A stretch of 64,000 bases of DNA from Tetrastigma voinierianum (GCA_016808115.1 JAEQBH010003962.1:124001-188000), one strand, 5' to 3'. Positions 10,421-21,503 are shown, counted from the stretch's first letter. Program-made: numbers and translations. The notes: a model not told the origin generated them from the letters alone.

Positions 10421-10567
10421 CTTTAAGTCGTTTTCGCTGGTAGACAAAACGAAATTTTTTAGCAAGGCGCGACCTACAATCTGCCAAACAAAAGAGCTCA
10501 AATTTTGAGGTCATTCAAGTTGAGGTTGTTGAAAATCATTCAATAGGCACTCAAGAAAATTTCAAAG

Positions 10568-11100
10568 TAGCCAAACGACTTCTAAGAATTTTTTCAAAGG
10601 TGTATTTTAGACTCTTTTCAAAGTCTACACCTTAGAAAACTTTCATAATAAGCCGAAAAACTTCAATGAATTTTTTTGAAGGGTGTATGCATGATTATCT
10701 TCAAAACATACACCCTAGGAAGTGTTCAAAATAACCAAACGACTTCCAAGAATTTTTTTGAAGGTGTATTTTAGACTTTTTTCAGAGTCTGCACCTTAGA
10801 AAACTTTCGTAATAAGCCGAAAAGCTTCAATGAATTTTCTCGAAGGGTGTACTCATGATTATTTTCTAAATTGACACCCTATAAAAGGTTCAAAATAGCC
10901 AAACGAATTCCAATTTTTTTTTCAAATGTGTATTTTAGACTCTTTTCAGAGTTTGTACCTAAGAAAACTTTCGTAATAAGACGAAAAACTTCAATGGATT
11001 TTCTCGAAGGGTGTACTCATGATTATTTTCAAAATAGACACCTTGGAAAATGTTCAAAATAGCCAAACAACTTCCAAGAATTTTTTTGAAAGTGTATTTT
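10568..11100. repeat. Tandem repeat, about 164-bp period, 3.3 copies
   Basis: The phrase AGCCAAACGACTTC and its variants recur at 10568, 10733, 10897 and 11060. Each unit contains TTTTTGAAGGTGTATTTTAGAC and AAAACTTTCGTAATAAGCCGAAAA (quoted loosely). It lies just upstream of the first recognised PMD exon, so it would be in the first intron or leader of that gene, or be another T repeat. Confidence 0.75.
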
Positions 11101-11864
11101 TTCGATGATGGCACCAGCTCTAGCAGTGTCATCACCACAAATGTCGATGAAGGGTGGGCGGGTTCTGTGATGGCTTGGATCTTACGTGAAACGGCGTTCT
11201 AGCGGCTTTGCGACGCCGACAATAGAAGTCGATAAGCGACAATAGCAGTCTTGATAGCGGTGTGACACTTCCACTACTTAGCGGTCGAGACTGGCGGCGG
11301 AATCTAATTTTGGAAAGCGTGAGCGGTAGACCGCGACTTTGGCGCAAAGTCTCGGCGATGGCGGCAGCGTCCCCATCGAGATTTACTAGCAGCGGTGATG
11401 CGGAGCAATGAAGGTGTCAGCGGGGGTCGGCCGGCGACATCAACATTGTTGGCGGTGGTGATGGCCGGATAGAAGAAGAAGAAGATGAAAAACGTAAAGT
11501 AAAAGGGTTTCCTTTATCTGAACAAGTGGAGGTTGTTTTAGAAAGAGAAAATAAATTCTTTTTGGGAAGGAAAGAAGGAAATTCTAAGTTGCTTGGAGGA
11601 GAAGTCGATGGTTTTTCTTTGGAAGAGCAAAATCCTTTGGCATAGGAAGGACAAAAGTTGAAGGTTTAAACTTGATGATGACGGTAACTTTTTATTGGGG
11701 AATTAATTGCTTCTTTATTCGATCTGACTTGGCTAGTTCTTGCCGTTGGAACTCCACATCATGGGCTGAAAGATGGATTTTGGGTTTCATTGTTGAAAAT
11801 AAACCCAGAAGGATATTTTTTGGGCCTTTAATACATACAATATGGCCCACAGGCCACAATGTAT
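11101..11864 (-). other. Putative 5' region of the PMD gene
   Basis: A GC-richer stretch (11110-11480) reads on the minus strand as an open but low-complexity frame (11347-11132). Further left in transcription terms is AT-rich DNA with repeated GGCCCA words (near 11750-11990). I cannot place the start codon or promoter. A 5' untranslated exon and promoter of the antisense gene are the likely content; this is inference. Confidence 0.3.
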
Positions 11865-11876
11865 GCAGGGGGCAAT
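11865..11876 (+). other. Polypurine tract of T
   Basis: GCAGGGGGCAAT directly precedes the LTR start TGTTTGCACC. A purine-rich run next to the 3' LTR is the plus-strand primer site. AGGGGGCAATTG-type junctions are common in Tat-lineage elements. Confidence 0.65.
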
Positions 11877-12237
11877 TGTTTGCACCTAAATTGAAAATTT
11901 GGCTTGATCTAGTAATGGGTTAGGCCTAAACCCCCTGAATAAAAGTCTAAGAGAAAATGGCCCATATCCATTTGGCCACAGAAAGCCCATAGAAGGATTC
12001 GGGTTTATTTAAAAATTTTAAATGATTTTGAAGTTAAACGAAGCATTATCAGATGTGGCAAAGAAGTGGAGTAGTTATGGGCTGATGTGGAATATACTTG
12101 GGGAACAAGTCTCCATGATGGAGACGTGGAAAATTTCTTGAGGATCAAGACTCCATAATGGAGACGTGGAGGAGTTCTTGAGGTACAAACTTCCTTAATG
12201 GAAGACATGGGCAGTTACTTCAAAAAATGGAGAAAGT
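11877..12237 (+). mobile_element. 3' LTR of T, first part (before D insertion)
   Basis: It starts TGTTTGCACC after the polypurine tract. It is interrupted at 12238 by element D and resumes at 21504 (AGAGAAATGGAGAC). AAAGT (12233-12237) is repeated at 21499-21503. No coding sequence. Confidence 0.65.
12109..12204 (+). promoter_or_regulatory. 40-bp repeat with dyad cores in T U3
   Basis: Three repeats of about 40 bp have dyad cores: GTCTCCATGATGGAGAC (12109-12125, perfect 8-bp arms), GACTCCATAATGGAGAC (12149-12165) and CTTCCTTAATGGAAG (12190-12204). With D removed they lie about 70-170 bp upstream of the TATA box at 21541. Confidence 0.45.
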
Positions 12238-14041
12238 TGTGACGCCCCATTTCCCGAGGGTCCGTTGACAACCCGTCAACCCGCAGAATATTCGTGGATG
12301 TCGAGTAACCCGACACCACTCATGAAAATCGGGCAGAGTCTCCTTTGTACAGGGAGCTCTACCCAAATACAACCTGTCCAATCACATGGCAACTTTGTCC
12401 CCGATATTTACAATGACCACAGGGTCAGTATACAGTCAAATGAGTAAAAATGGCCATTGGGCCCATACATCAATACTCACTAAATATATCCCAACCAACT
12501 ATATTACATGGTTCAAGAGTTAATAAATCACTCTTAAATTCAAACATATATTAAGATTTACAATTTTAATACATGTTATACAAAATGAAAATCTCAAAGC
12601 CCTGTCCAGAAGCTTTTCTTCTAAAATGCGGCCTTTAGTGAGCGTCGTCCTCCTGTACACTCCATGTACCTGAAATAGTGATCCCTCGACAGGGTGAGCA
12701 ATGCCCAGTAGAGGTAATTTCCTACGTGGGTTACTCCATACCTAAGTTCACATGTCATGGCAAACAATCACACTCAAGTAAATACATGATCCTACTTGAA
12801 TGTCTACATGCCCAATCCCATGTCTCGAGTCCTCACCGACTCCCTCACACATGCCTAAGCCAAATGCGAGTAAAAATATAGTTTTCAAAAAAAAAGCTTT
12901 TTGTTCTCGAAAACTTACTACCGAGTTTCGATAAAATTTATTGGACAACCCTCCGAGGTGAATCTGTTGGATAACCCTCCGAAACAATTCATGGGCCCCT
13001 CCGACGTGAATTGTTGGACATTCTCCCAACATAATTCTCCGGAAAATCTTCCGTCGAAATTCCTTTCACAATATTTTCCTCTTTCATGTCATGCACTCAC
13101 TCCTAATATTCTAGGGTGCTCCAGTGCATATGGAATGCATTATGCCCGATCGACAACTCATTACTGTAATATATAAAGCATGTATATATTAACATAATTA
13201 ACTCACATAATTCATGTTATTAAATTCACAACAATAACATAAAATTAGCTCACATGGGCTAATTAACAAATCAAAACATTCATTTTGAATCACCCGAGCC
13301 ACACAAAATCACGTGAGCGGTGAAACCTCGGGTGGCCTTTGTTCACGGCCTAATAGGGATTTTCTCCACTCGGTTCCAAATGTTTTGAGGCCATCTGGAT
13401 AAATCAAGCCTCTGAATATCCCTAACCATTCACATGGCTCTTGGCAAAGAATAACACAGTAGGAAAGATCCCTACCTCTTGGAGTTGTCGAAACTCCACA
13501 AAACCAGTGTCCACGCGTAGCCCTTGCAGTGTAGAACAACTTTGCTGGCAGACCAGGCCAGACGATCCGAAAGGCGGGAAATCTAGAGAGAAGGAGCTCT
13601 CTCTCTCTAAAACTTCAAAACTCCAGCCTCTCTTGAGCGTTTTCTTCTCCTTTGGACAAGAAAGCTATTCCCTTTGTTTTTATTCATTTAACATTTCCAA
13701 AATTCCTTCCATGTCCCTTCATCTTGATTTTTGACACATAGCTTAATCTAAGCCATTAATCTCCATCCTCTCTCTAATCATGCAACATGTGTCACATGAG
13801 TACATGTAGTAGGTGACTTTTGTCACATCACATATCTTCTGTACGTTTCACGACTTTTAGGCACACGGTGCCTCAGCGTGAAATTATTGTTTGAGTCGGC
13901 GAAGATCGGCGTGTGTCAGATTTCGAGGCGATTCCAACGGTGAAGTCCGTTTCGTCATCCGAGACTTATAAAAATTTCGGATTTTGACCGAAATTGTCGT
14001 TTACCTTTTGAGAGAAAATTTGAATTTTTAAAAGTTTCACA
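12238..14041 (-). mobile_element. 3' LTR of D
   Basis: On the minus strand it runs from TGTGAAACTT (14041) to GGGGCGTCACA (12238). It aligns along its length with the second copy at 19714-21498, with many small indels: both carry CTTTGTACAGGGAGCTC-like, GATCCCTCGACAGG and CATGTCATGGCAAAC blocks. About 1.8 kb. Confidence 0.85.
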
Positions 14042-14057
14042 TTCTCCCCTCCTTAAA
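14042..14057 (-). other. Polypurine tract of D
   Basis: On the minus strand AAGGAGGGGAGAA ends immediately before the LTR start TGTGAAAC. This is the expected plus-strand primer position. Confidence 0.75.
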
Positions 14058-14159
14058 GGATTTTGTCAGAAATTTTGTACAATGCAACAACTCACATGCA
14101 TATGCAACGTGTACTATACCATGCATATGAAGCTAGTTATTTAAGTATTAAGCGACTAA

Positions 14160-14600
14160 AACCCACGTACCTTAAATCCCTATGAGGGATAGGTAGCCAC
14201 TTGTCGTTCCAGTTGACTCTCCTCCGGCTCCCGCAGTCTTTGCCATAACACCCTCACTAGCCTCATGGTCTTGTCGTAAAACCTTATCGGCTTTCCATAA
14301 TGCATGCTAAGTCCTCCTCGAAGGTGCGTCAGGTATCAGCGATCTCTCCCCGATCAACTCGTGAAATTTGGATGCGGGTGGCCTCGAGAGCATGGGCGTG
14401 AAATACCTCGTGGACAAGTTGACATCTTTGGGTGGTAAGCCAGCGTGCGCTATTGTGCCTACCCTCTTGAGTATCTCGAAAGGCCCAATGAACCTCGGCG
14501 ATAGCTTCCTAAACTATAGGAACTGACAGCTCTCTTAGGCATCACCTTGAGCGTGATCTCGACCTCGGAGCTCTAGGGTCGACGTCGTGCCCGGCATGGC
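14160..14600 (-). pseudogene. Integrase tail and chromodomain remnant of D
   Basis: Minus-strand reading near 14290-14200 gives DKTMRLVRVLWQ followed by EESQLERQVA, the pattern of a chromodomain (LVKVLW..EEATWE). Upstream, frames near 14460-14300 correspond to the region that usually reads PRFIGPFEIL and HPVFHVSML, but are scrambled by indels. Chromodomains at the integrase C-terminus steer chromoviruses to marked chromatin. Tekay assignment rests on this and on the long LTRs. Confidence 0.55.
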
Positions 14601-14766
14601 TCTTGCATCGGCTGCGAGGCCATGAGAAGACCGCCCCGTCATATCAAGCTCACCTTCTCGAAGGTGTCTCTAATCGAATCGGGACCGGTCATGGAGCTCT
14701 CTCACCTCAGTCCCGGCATGTGGGTGATCTACATGGCCTCACAGCACAATGCCTCATATGGTGCCA

Positions 14767-15290
14767 TCACATACTGTTTGATAAGCCATTGTTGTAGGAG
14801 AATTCCACTAAGGGCAAATGCTCTTCCCAACTACCCTTATGATCCAGGACGAATGCTCGTAGCATGTCCTCTAACACCTGTATAGTCCTCTCTAACTGAC
14901 CATCTGTCTGTGGGTGGAAAGCTATACTTATGGTCAGTCGTGTGCCCATAGCCTTTTGGAAACTCTTCCAAAAGTGCGTCGTAAACCTCGGGTCTCTATC
15001 TAACACTATGGATACTAGTACTCCATGTAGCCGGACTATCTCTTGAACGTACAACCGACAGAATCTCTCCAATGTAAAGGTCATCCGCACGGCTATAAAA
15101 TGTGTCGACTTCGTGAGCCGATCCACTATCACCCATACCGCATCATGTCCTTGCTGTGTCCGTGGCAAGTGGGTCAAAAAATCCATCGTGACGTGCTCCC
15201 ACTTCCACTCAGCCACCTCCACTGGCTGAAGTAGCCTTCATTGGCTTCTAGTGCTTTCGGCCTTAACACCCTTTAACACGTAAGACGTAT
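14767..15290 (-). pseudogene. Integrase core of D
   Basis: The open frame 15222-14767 begins in the linker (VEVAEWKWEHVTMDFLTHLP) and holds the complete catalytic triad: Asp in TMDF, Asp in LDRDPRF, and Glu in HPQTDGQLERTIQVLEDML. It ends with LVEFSYNNGLSNSM. Upstream, KAESTRSQ*RLLQPVE marks the usual KAEHQRPAGLLQPL linker with a stop. It would integrate element cDNA in the nucleus. The core is the best-kept part of D. Confidence 0.85.
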
Positions 15291-15674
15291 CGAGACAAAG
15301 TCCCTGCGTGTCTCTTCAATCTTCTTTCCCAATAGTACTTGCGCCAAGATCACGGTACATCTTAGTGCCACATGGATGCGATAAATCCAAGAGCTGATGT
15401 AGAGCTCGCGAATCCTCTCTCAAATCGGTCCAACTAGGGAACCACTACCGTCCCCTATATCGAAAGCCCACACCTGTGCGCGTGGACTGATTCGGCCCTC
15501 GTCACAGTCTTTATTTGTACGGTCACGATGGACCATCTCGCGTCTTGTCCTTGGGACTCGATCACTCTCCTCACTTGAGAGGCAGTGTAGCTATAAACTC
15601 CCCAACGTACGAGCACGCTCATTATGCGCACCCCAAGCATCGCGGTCTCGAGCATCTGCTCACAGGAAGCTATA

Positions 15675-15953
15675 CTAGCTAATGCTTTCCCCGTGACTTG
15701 CCGGCGCATCAGCCACCATATTTGCCTTACCAAGATGGTAATGCAAAGTGAAGTCATAATCCTCTAGGAACTCCATCCATCCGCGTTGCCTCATATTAAG
15801 GTCCCACTGCGTGAAGATATACTTCAGACTTTTGTGGTCTAAGTACACCTCGAACTCCTCGCCGTATAAGTAGTGGCGCCAGATCTTCAAGGCGAAGACT
15901 ACGACCGCCAACTCCATGTCATGTGTGGGGTAATTCTGCTCATGATTCTTCAA
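15675..15953 (-). pseudogene. RNase H of D
   Basis: The frame 15953-15675 reads NYPTHDMELAVVVFALKIWR, then VYLDHKSLKYIFTQ and QRGWMEFLEDYDFTLHYHLG with KANMVADA. The Glu (HDMELA) and Asp (LDHKSL) are kept. The first Asp motif lies in a broken stretch just upstream. RNase H removes the RNA strand during reverse transcription. Stops and shifts separate it from RT and integrase. Confidence 0.8.
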
Positions 15954-15999
15954 CTATTTTTGAGGGCCTTAAGCTACTACCTCGGTTTGCGTAAAACAC

Positions 16000-17066
16000 A
16001 TCCCGGTCAGGCCCTCGAGGCATCTGATACAACGTAATGCCCACCACTGCCGAGACTCGAGATAGGGTGAAGTAAGCCTTCTCTTGACTCTTGGAATGCC
16101 TCACTCGCGCCGGTCATCCCAATCAAACTTGGCCTCTTCGGGTCAATCGTCATAGAGTGCTACTAATCGGAGAAATCCTCCAATGAATTTCTATTATTAC
16201 CCAGTCAATCCCAAGAGAAACTCGTTTCTCAAGACTAACCGGCCTCTACGACTCATCCACGGCCTTGACCTTCTCTGGGTCCAGCGGCGTGCGATCTTTG
16301 ACACCGCGTGTCGAAAACCTCACCTCGGTAAGCCATTCGCACTTCAGACGGCATATAGCGATGGGTCTCTGCGGCCATTTGTAAACAATCTCAAGTGATA
16401 CCCATGCTCCCCCTTTCACGGCGGGGTAGATGAAATGTCATCCATGAAGATCACGACAAGCGATTCAAATAGGGTTGGAATACCTATGCATGAGGTCGTG
16501 AATCTGCATTGGCGCATTCGATCAATCAAAGGGCATCACGTAAACTCAAGTGCCCATAGCATCCTATTATTTGTCTTAGGGATGTCTACGTCTCCCCTAA
16601 CCCTCAGTTGATAATGCCGGTACGAAGCGTCCCACATTTGGAGTGGACTCGCGCTCCTCTCAAGCGATCAAACAAATACAAATCCTCGGCAATGGGTGCG
16701 ATTCTTGTGAAGTAACCTGCTAGCTATGCGCCAATCAATGCACAGTCGAAGGGTCTTGTCCTTCTTCTTCGCAAATAGAACCGGAGCGCCCAATGGTGAA
16801 GTGCTCAGTATAATGAACCCCTTGTCCAGTAGCTCCTGTAGTTAGACTCTGAGTTCCTACAACTCAACTGCTGCCATTCTATTCGGAGTCATAGAGATGG
16901 GTGAAGTACAAGGGTGTAACTTGTCTGGAAGTCTGACCCTGTGGAGGCAATCTAGATAGCTCATCGGGAAAAACATCCTCATATAGCGGACTACTCGAGG
17001 TAGATCTAAGTCAGGTCTCACCTCATCCTCTAGGATAAGGCTTGCTAGCCAACAGCTAAGCGTCAC
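16000..17066 (-). pseudogene. Reverse transcriptase of D
   Basis: The frame 17066-16857 is the N-terminal part (RVVRYMRMFFPMSYLDCL, LHPCTSPISMTPNRMAAVEL). Further on, fragments in several frames follow, with the catalytic box FMDDI at 16451-16434. The stretch 16700-16500 is scrambled by indels. The same N-terminal phrase occurs at 3195-3446 on the plus strand. It would copy element RNA into cDNA. Confidence 0.75.
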
Positions 17067-17159
17067 GACACCTAGACTCGTACAACGTGGGTAGAAATAT
17101 CATGTAGCCCCCTGAAATACAACCACGATTCTGATCCCTGCGTGTAGCGGTAGCCTCTA

Positions 17160-17460
17160 CGCTCCCTTGATCGATGAAGCGACTACGTGGCTATCGTGAT
17201 CCATCCTAGGATGACGTTGAACTACGACATGTCCATGACCCTCAGGTCCATTGTGATAGAATCCACGAGATCTCTAACTCGCAACCACGACATATCATCC
17301 CACATCCTCACCCTAATCCCTAAGGAGAACTCACCTCCTGGCTCCTCTAGGTCTCGACCTCAGAAGACCTAACTCTATCTGGCTGATGCATCAATGAGAT
17401 CAAGATACGACGAACTAGAATCAAATAACACTCTTGCCCATAGGCGAGATAGCTCGTACC
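17160..17460 (-). pseudogene. Protease region of D
   Basis: On the minus strand an aspartic-protease-like box reads FDSSSSYLDLIDA near 17430-17390, where DSG is expected. It is followed near 17290-17190 by the linker RVMDMS and VILGW, as in the plus-strand fragment at 2900-2980. Reading frames change several times. The catalytic Gly is replaced and the frame is broken. Confidence 0.55.
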
Positions 17461-18640
17461 TGTATAAGCTGGTACGATCTGTTGACTCAACCCGGTGGTG
17501 TGATGAAACAAACACGCCCACTACGAACTCCCACGGCGTCCTGCTGTGGGCCTCGTCCTCTGCCTCGGCCCTGTGACTCTAGCTGCACAGTAGCCAAAGG
17601 GAGGTGCCCGTCGACTCCCTACAGCGATACTAGCTCTGGCCTGTCTGGTGTGGAGGAATATCTTATCCTCTCTATCCTACCCATTGGCCAGGATTGCTGT
17701 CCGGCTCCCTAGGATCTTGTCTTTGACGATCCCCTCTGATATGTCGGCTCAGCGTGGTGGCACACCATGCGCTTGACCTGGCGGCAGCTTCGATCAGGTC
17801 ACGGCCCCGGATGGCGTGACCACGGAACCCTCTTGAACTAGAAGCCCTCTACTTCTTTCCCAGAACTAGAGAAAGAAGGCCGGCTCTCCTTCCTCTTGCT
17901 ACTAACACCCTGTCAGTGCTCAGGGCATCCTCGATATCTCTCTCTATGGTCGGGTCGTCCCAACTTCATGGAGTCCATGTCACTGTGGCGAGAATCCTAC
18001 AATCTGCCCCAGATGGACAACTTCAACCCATTCTTGAATCCTCGACCTTGGCCATGTCAGTGGCGTACGTAGTCATCGACAAACGGGCTAGCTCTGAATC
18101 GCCACATACTCTATCCTTGTCATAGTCCACAGCCATTTCCAAGACTCGAGCCTTGCGTGGCTGACGTTATCGAGAAAATATTTTCCATGAAAGATCGTGG
18201 AACTGCCCCGAGTCATTGCCTCTGATCTCAGGAGTCTTTGCCCCAGTCCATCGTACTTGGGCCTCGCCCCTCTAGTTGGAACACGACTAGTCTAATCTGG
18301 TCATGAAGTGGCTCTCCATGGCCTCCTAACACCTTCTCAGCTTTTCACATGAACCAGTAGTGCATACCACATCGGATCTCACCCTGTGAATGTTGGAGGA
18401 TTATATTCTTACTAAACCTCTTGAGGTTACTCGGACCTCCACCGGCTACTGTTTGCACTAGCACATGTAATAGCGACGGCCTCGATGCCCTCGACCTCGG
18501 CCAAAAGCCTGCTGGTCGAGCAGCAGGTGGTGTAGTTGCTTCTCATTTGGGCGCCCTCTACGTTCTCGCCCTCGACCCCAGCCATACACACATGTCAAAT
18601 GAAGTTAATATTCGATAAGTGTCTCTAAAGAAGAGTAACG
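17461..18640 (-). pseudogene. Gag of D
   Basis: Minus-strand frames between 18640 and 17461 give YNPPTFTG near 18400, WKWLWTMTRIEYV near 18130, and a Gly/Arg-rich RGRGRGPQQD near 17550, after a zinc-knuckle-like remnant (CRQVKRMVCHHAEP) near 17790-17750 that lacks some Cys residues. This is the usual gag order of a Tekay element. No single frame is long; many stops. Confidence 0.6.
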
Positions 18641-19694
18641 TAGCCTTGAGACACTATTCACCTCTGAGAAAACATTTCATACCTGATGTCCATGCATTCA
18701 TAGGTAATGCAAGACAATTAATTCCATATATTAAATCATAATAAAAAAAAATTATTTTATTTTAAAAAAAATATTATTCGATTTTATTTATTTTATTTTA
18801 ATAAATATTTTTATTTTTATTTTGAAAACCTCGTGAGGTGCTCATGAGCGGTGTTCATGAACAATGTCTAAATAGTGACTCGAGCGATGCAGGTCAAAAC
18901 TAAGTCAGTGCCGCAGTCGCTCACCCTTGGCCAACCTATCGCCGCAGCTGCGTAATCACGAGCCTAAGCTTGGCGGAGTGTCGCGAGCTGCTTTGCTGGC
19001 CGTGTCGTAGGCTGGTCGGGTCGTATTGTGGCCTGTGTCGCGGCGCCCGCCGCGGTCTTTGCTTCCTTCCTCCGCGAGCTCCTCGGCCGTGTCGCGCACC
19101 TGCAGTGCGTGTCGCAGCGTCCTATGTCATGTCGCGGCGGCTGGGCGCCGTGTCGCGATACAAGTGCGTTTGTATCATGACCAGTCGCCCCCTCAGCCCG
19201 CGATACAAAAATTTTTGTATCGACCCTCATTAGCCGGGCCGCTGCCCGGATCGCGACCTAAAGCTGACCCGCGATACAAATTTGCTGTCGTGACTCCCCA
19301 GCGGACCATGCGGTGCGGCTGCGCCGCGCCCGTGCCTTGAGCCGACCGTGTCATTTTTACCACGCCGTGCCGTGGGTGTAGCCTGGCGTGTCGTGGCCAG
19401 CACCTAGCCCTGCGCGAGGCTAGTCTCCTAGCCTTGTGTCGCGATCTGATCCATTTGTATCATGACTCAAATGACGATAACCCATCCAGGTTGCCCCTTT
19501 TGAGCATATTTTTTTTTTTTTCCTATATACTGTTATTCACGAAGCGCTCTGATTTCTGTGCGAGCCACGCGATCACACATCCCCAACAATCATCAAATGC
19601 CTGAAAAGGATGCATGATCTAACCAGTTTCCCATCAAGTCCTATTAAACCATATACCTAACTTCTACACCAGAGCTCCAATTGTCGTTTACCTT
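18641..19694 (-). other. Leader of D: AT tract plus GC-rich GTCGCG-word region
   Basis: Between the primer site and gag, 18725-18825 is nearly pure A/T, while 18900-19460 is very GC-rich with a dozen or more GTGTCGYG words and repeated CGATACAA/TTGTATC pairs. Overlapping long frames on both strands at 18964-19340 are by-products of the GC bias. The leader would be untranslated RNA of D, or an old insertion in it. Confidence 0.5.
19201..19222. repeat. Perfect 22-bp palindrome
   Basis: Half-site CGATACAAAAA is followed directly by its exact reverse complement. Looser versions of the same CGATACAA...TTGTATC pair occur at 19155-19178 and in part at 19271-19284 and 19442-19468. Confidence 0.9.
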
Positions 19695-19713
19695 AAAAAG
19701 CTCGTGCTCTGAC
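19695..19713 (-). other. Primer-binding site of D, degenerate
   Basis: Just inside the 5' LTR the minus strand reads GTCAGAGCACGAGC. This fits the initiator tRNA-Met site TGGTATCAGAGC with the first bases lost. The match is partial, so the assignment is moderate. Confidence 0.5.
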
Positions 19714-21498
19714 TGTGGCGCCTCATTTCCTAGGGTGAGTTGACAGCCCGTCAACCACGGAATATTCGTGGATGTCGGGTAACGACGCCCGCTCCATGAA
19801 AATCGGGTAGAGTCTCCTTTGTATGGGAGCTCTACGAAGCCTCTTTCATCCCAATCACATGGCAGCACATTCGATATTTTACAAAGACCTACGGGTCTGC
19901 AATTAAAATGAGTAAAAATAGCCATGTGGGCTTATACATCAATATACTAATATATCAACCAACTATATTACATGGTTCGAGTTAATAAATTACTCTTAAA
20001 TTCAAACATATATTAAGATTTACAATTTTTAATACATGTTATGCAAAATGAAATCTGTGTGATAAGAACTTCTTACAACGAGGCCTCTAGTGAGGCGCCG
20101 TCCTCCTCAATACCTCCTGTGCCTGAAAAATGATCCCTCGACAGGGGTGAGCAATGCCCGATGAGATCATTTCCATTGGATTACTCCGCTAAGGTACATG
20201 TCATGGCAAACGATACACTCAAGTAAATACATGATCTACTTGAATGTCTACATGCCCCGATCCATGTCATAGGAGTCCTCAAGGCTCCCTCACTTTGTAC
20301 CTAAGCCAAATGTTTGAGTAAAAATATAGTTATAAAAAAAAAAGCCTTTTGTTCTAGAAAACTTACTATCGAGTTTCGGTGAAATTTGTTAAAACTGACC
20401 CTACGGCGAATACATTTGGATAACCCTCAGAAACGATTCATGGGCCCCTCAGAGCGTGAATTGTTGGACAATCTCCCAACACAATTCTCAGAAAAATCTT
20501 CCGTAATTCCTTTTCACAATATTTTCCTCTTTCATGTCATGCACTCCTCCTAATATTTTAGGAATTTGATTATATGGAATGCATGCAATCAATGACTCCA
20601 TGCTAATATATAAAACATGTATATATTAACATAATTAACTCACATAATTCATGTTATTAAATTCACAACAATAAAATTAGCTCACATGGGCTAATTAACA
20701 AATCAAGCAATTCATTTTGAATCACCCAAACCACACAAAATCACATGAATAGTGAAACCCTCGGGTAGGCACTGTTCATGGCCACACAATAGGGATTTTC
20801 TCTACTCGGTTCAAATGTTTTGAGACCGAAATTATGGCTAAATCAAGCCTCAGAATATCCCTAACCATTCACATGGATCTTAGCCAAAGAAACACACAAG
20901 TAGGAAAAGATCCTTACCTCTTGGAGTTGTCGGAACTCCACCAAATCGGTGTCCACGTGTAGCCCTCATTTGCATTAGAAACGACTTTACTTCTTGGCGA
21001 ATGAGCCAGAGCTGATGAGCGGCGGGAAATCTAGAGAGAAGGAGCTCTCTCTCTCTCTAAAACTTCAAAAACCAACCTACTGAACGTTTTCTTCTCCTTT
21101 GGAGAAGAAAACTATTCCCTTTTTGTTTTTATTCATTTAACATTTCAAAAATTCCTTCCATGTCCCTTCATCTTGATTTTTGACACATGGCTTAATCTAA
21201 GCCATTAATCTCCATCCTCTCTCTAATCATGCAACATGTGTCACATGAGTACATGTAGTAGGTGACTTTTGTCATCATATCTTCCTTTGACCCGTTTAAC
21301 GACACCCGACACCCGGTGCCCCTCGAAAAGCGTGAAATTCCGGTATTTGGTCGACGAAATTCGGCGTGGTAAGTAGATTTCGTCAGAGGCGATTCCAGTG
21401 AAGTAGTTTGTCCATCCGAGACTTATAAAAATTTCGGATTTTGACCGAAATTGCCGTTTTACCATTTTTCAGAAAATTTGAATTTTTTCAGGCTTTAC
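19714..21498 (-). mobile_element. 5' LTR of D
   Basis: On the minus strand it runs from TGTAAAGCCTG (21498/21499) to GAGGCGCCACA (19714). It is the partner of 12238-14041 and shares the same blocks in the same order. Flanked on its outer side by the target duplication AAAGT. Confidence 0.85.
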
Positions 21499-21503
21499 AA
21501 AGT

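Larger units (their letters stand above)
7700..10480 (-). pseudogene. Multi-exon plant mobile domain (PMD) gene, antisense in T
   Basis: Read right to left. Exons 10480-10421, 10315-10264 and 10196 onward join in frame (..KRLK, GASYAGSMASNSFTSSSS, VILPPLLGPEFTHSLGE). The PMD core follows at about 10019-9807 (SPHFKGLWMALVIERFIHL, FWSKSINFFLLPFGPISITL, DITILTGLPI) after a one-base frameshift, then 9677-9108 (YVFFPSSRKPTMKYLPLMKT, LWFVQMWFAYF). Beyond an intron (8896-8828) comes a lysine-rich stretch, an acidic stretch near 8630-8480, and a coiled-coil-like tail at about 8050-7740 (MEISSTLGALKRQKTEFNQA) with stops. PMD proteins are related to transposon-encoded proteins; some act in gene silencing. 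It lies antisense between the integrase and 3' LTR of T. It may be captured or an element-borne extra ORF. Broken. Confidence 0.7.
12238..21498 (-). mobile_element. Complete Tekay/Del-type chromovirus D, minus strand
   Basis: A full-length Ty3/gypsy element in the minus orientation: 5' LTR 21498-19714, primer site 19713-19695, leader, gag, protease, RT, RNase H, integrase, chromodomain-like tail, polypurine tract at 14057-14042 and 3' LTR 14041-12238. The target duplication is AAAGT (12233-12237 and 21499-21503; one LTR-terminal base seems lost). Its LTRs belong to the family that supplies the many solo LTRs in this window. All genes are broken by stops and small indels, so it is dead in cis. 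Confidence 0.85.

Noticed and set aside
18964..19340. Overlapping long open frames on both strands
   Set aside because: The stretch is very GC-rich with repeated GTCGCG words, which removes stops in all frames. No protein family is recognisable.
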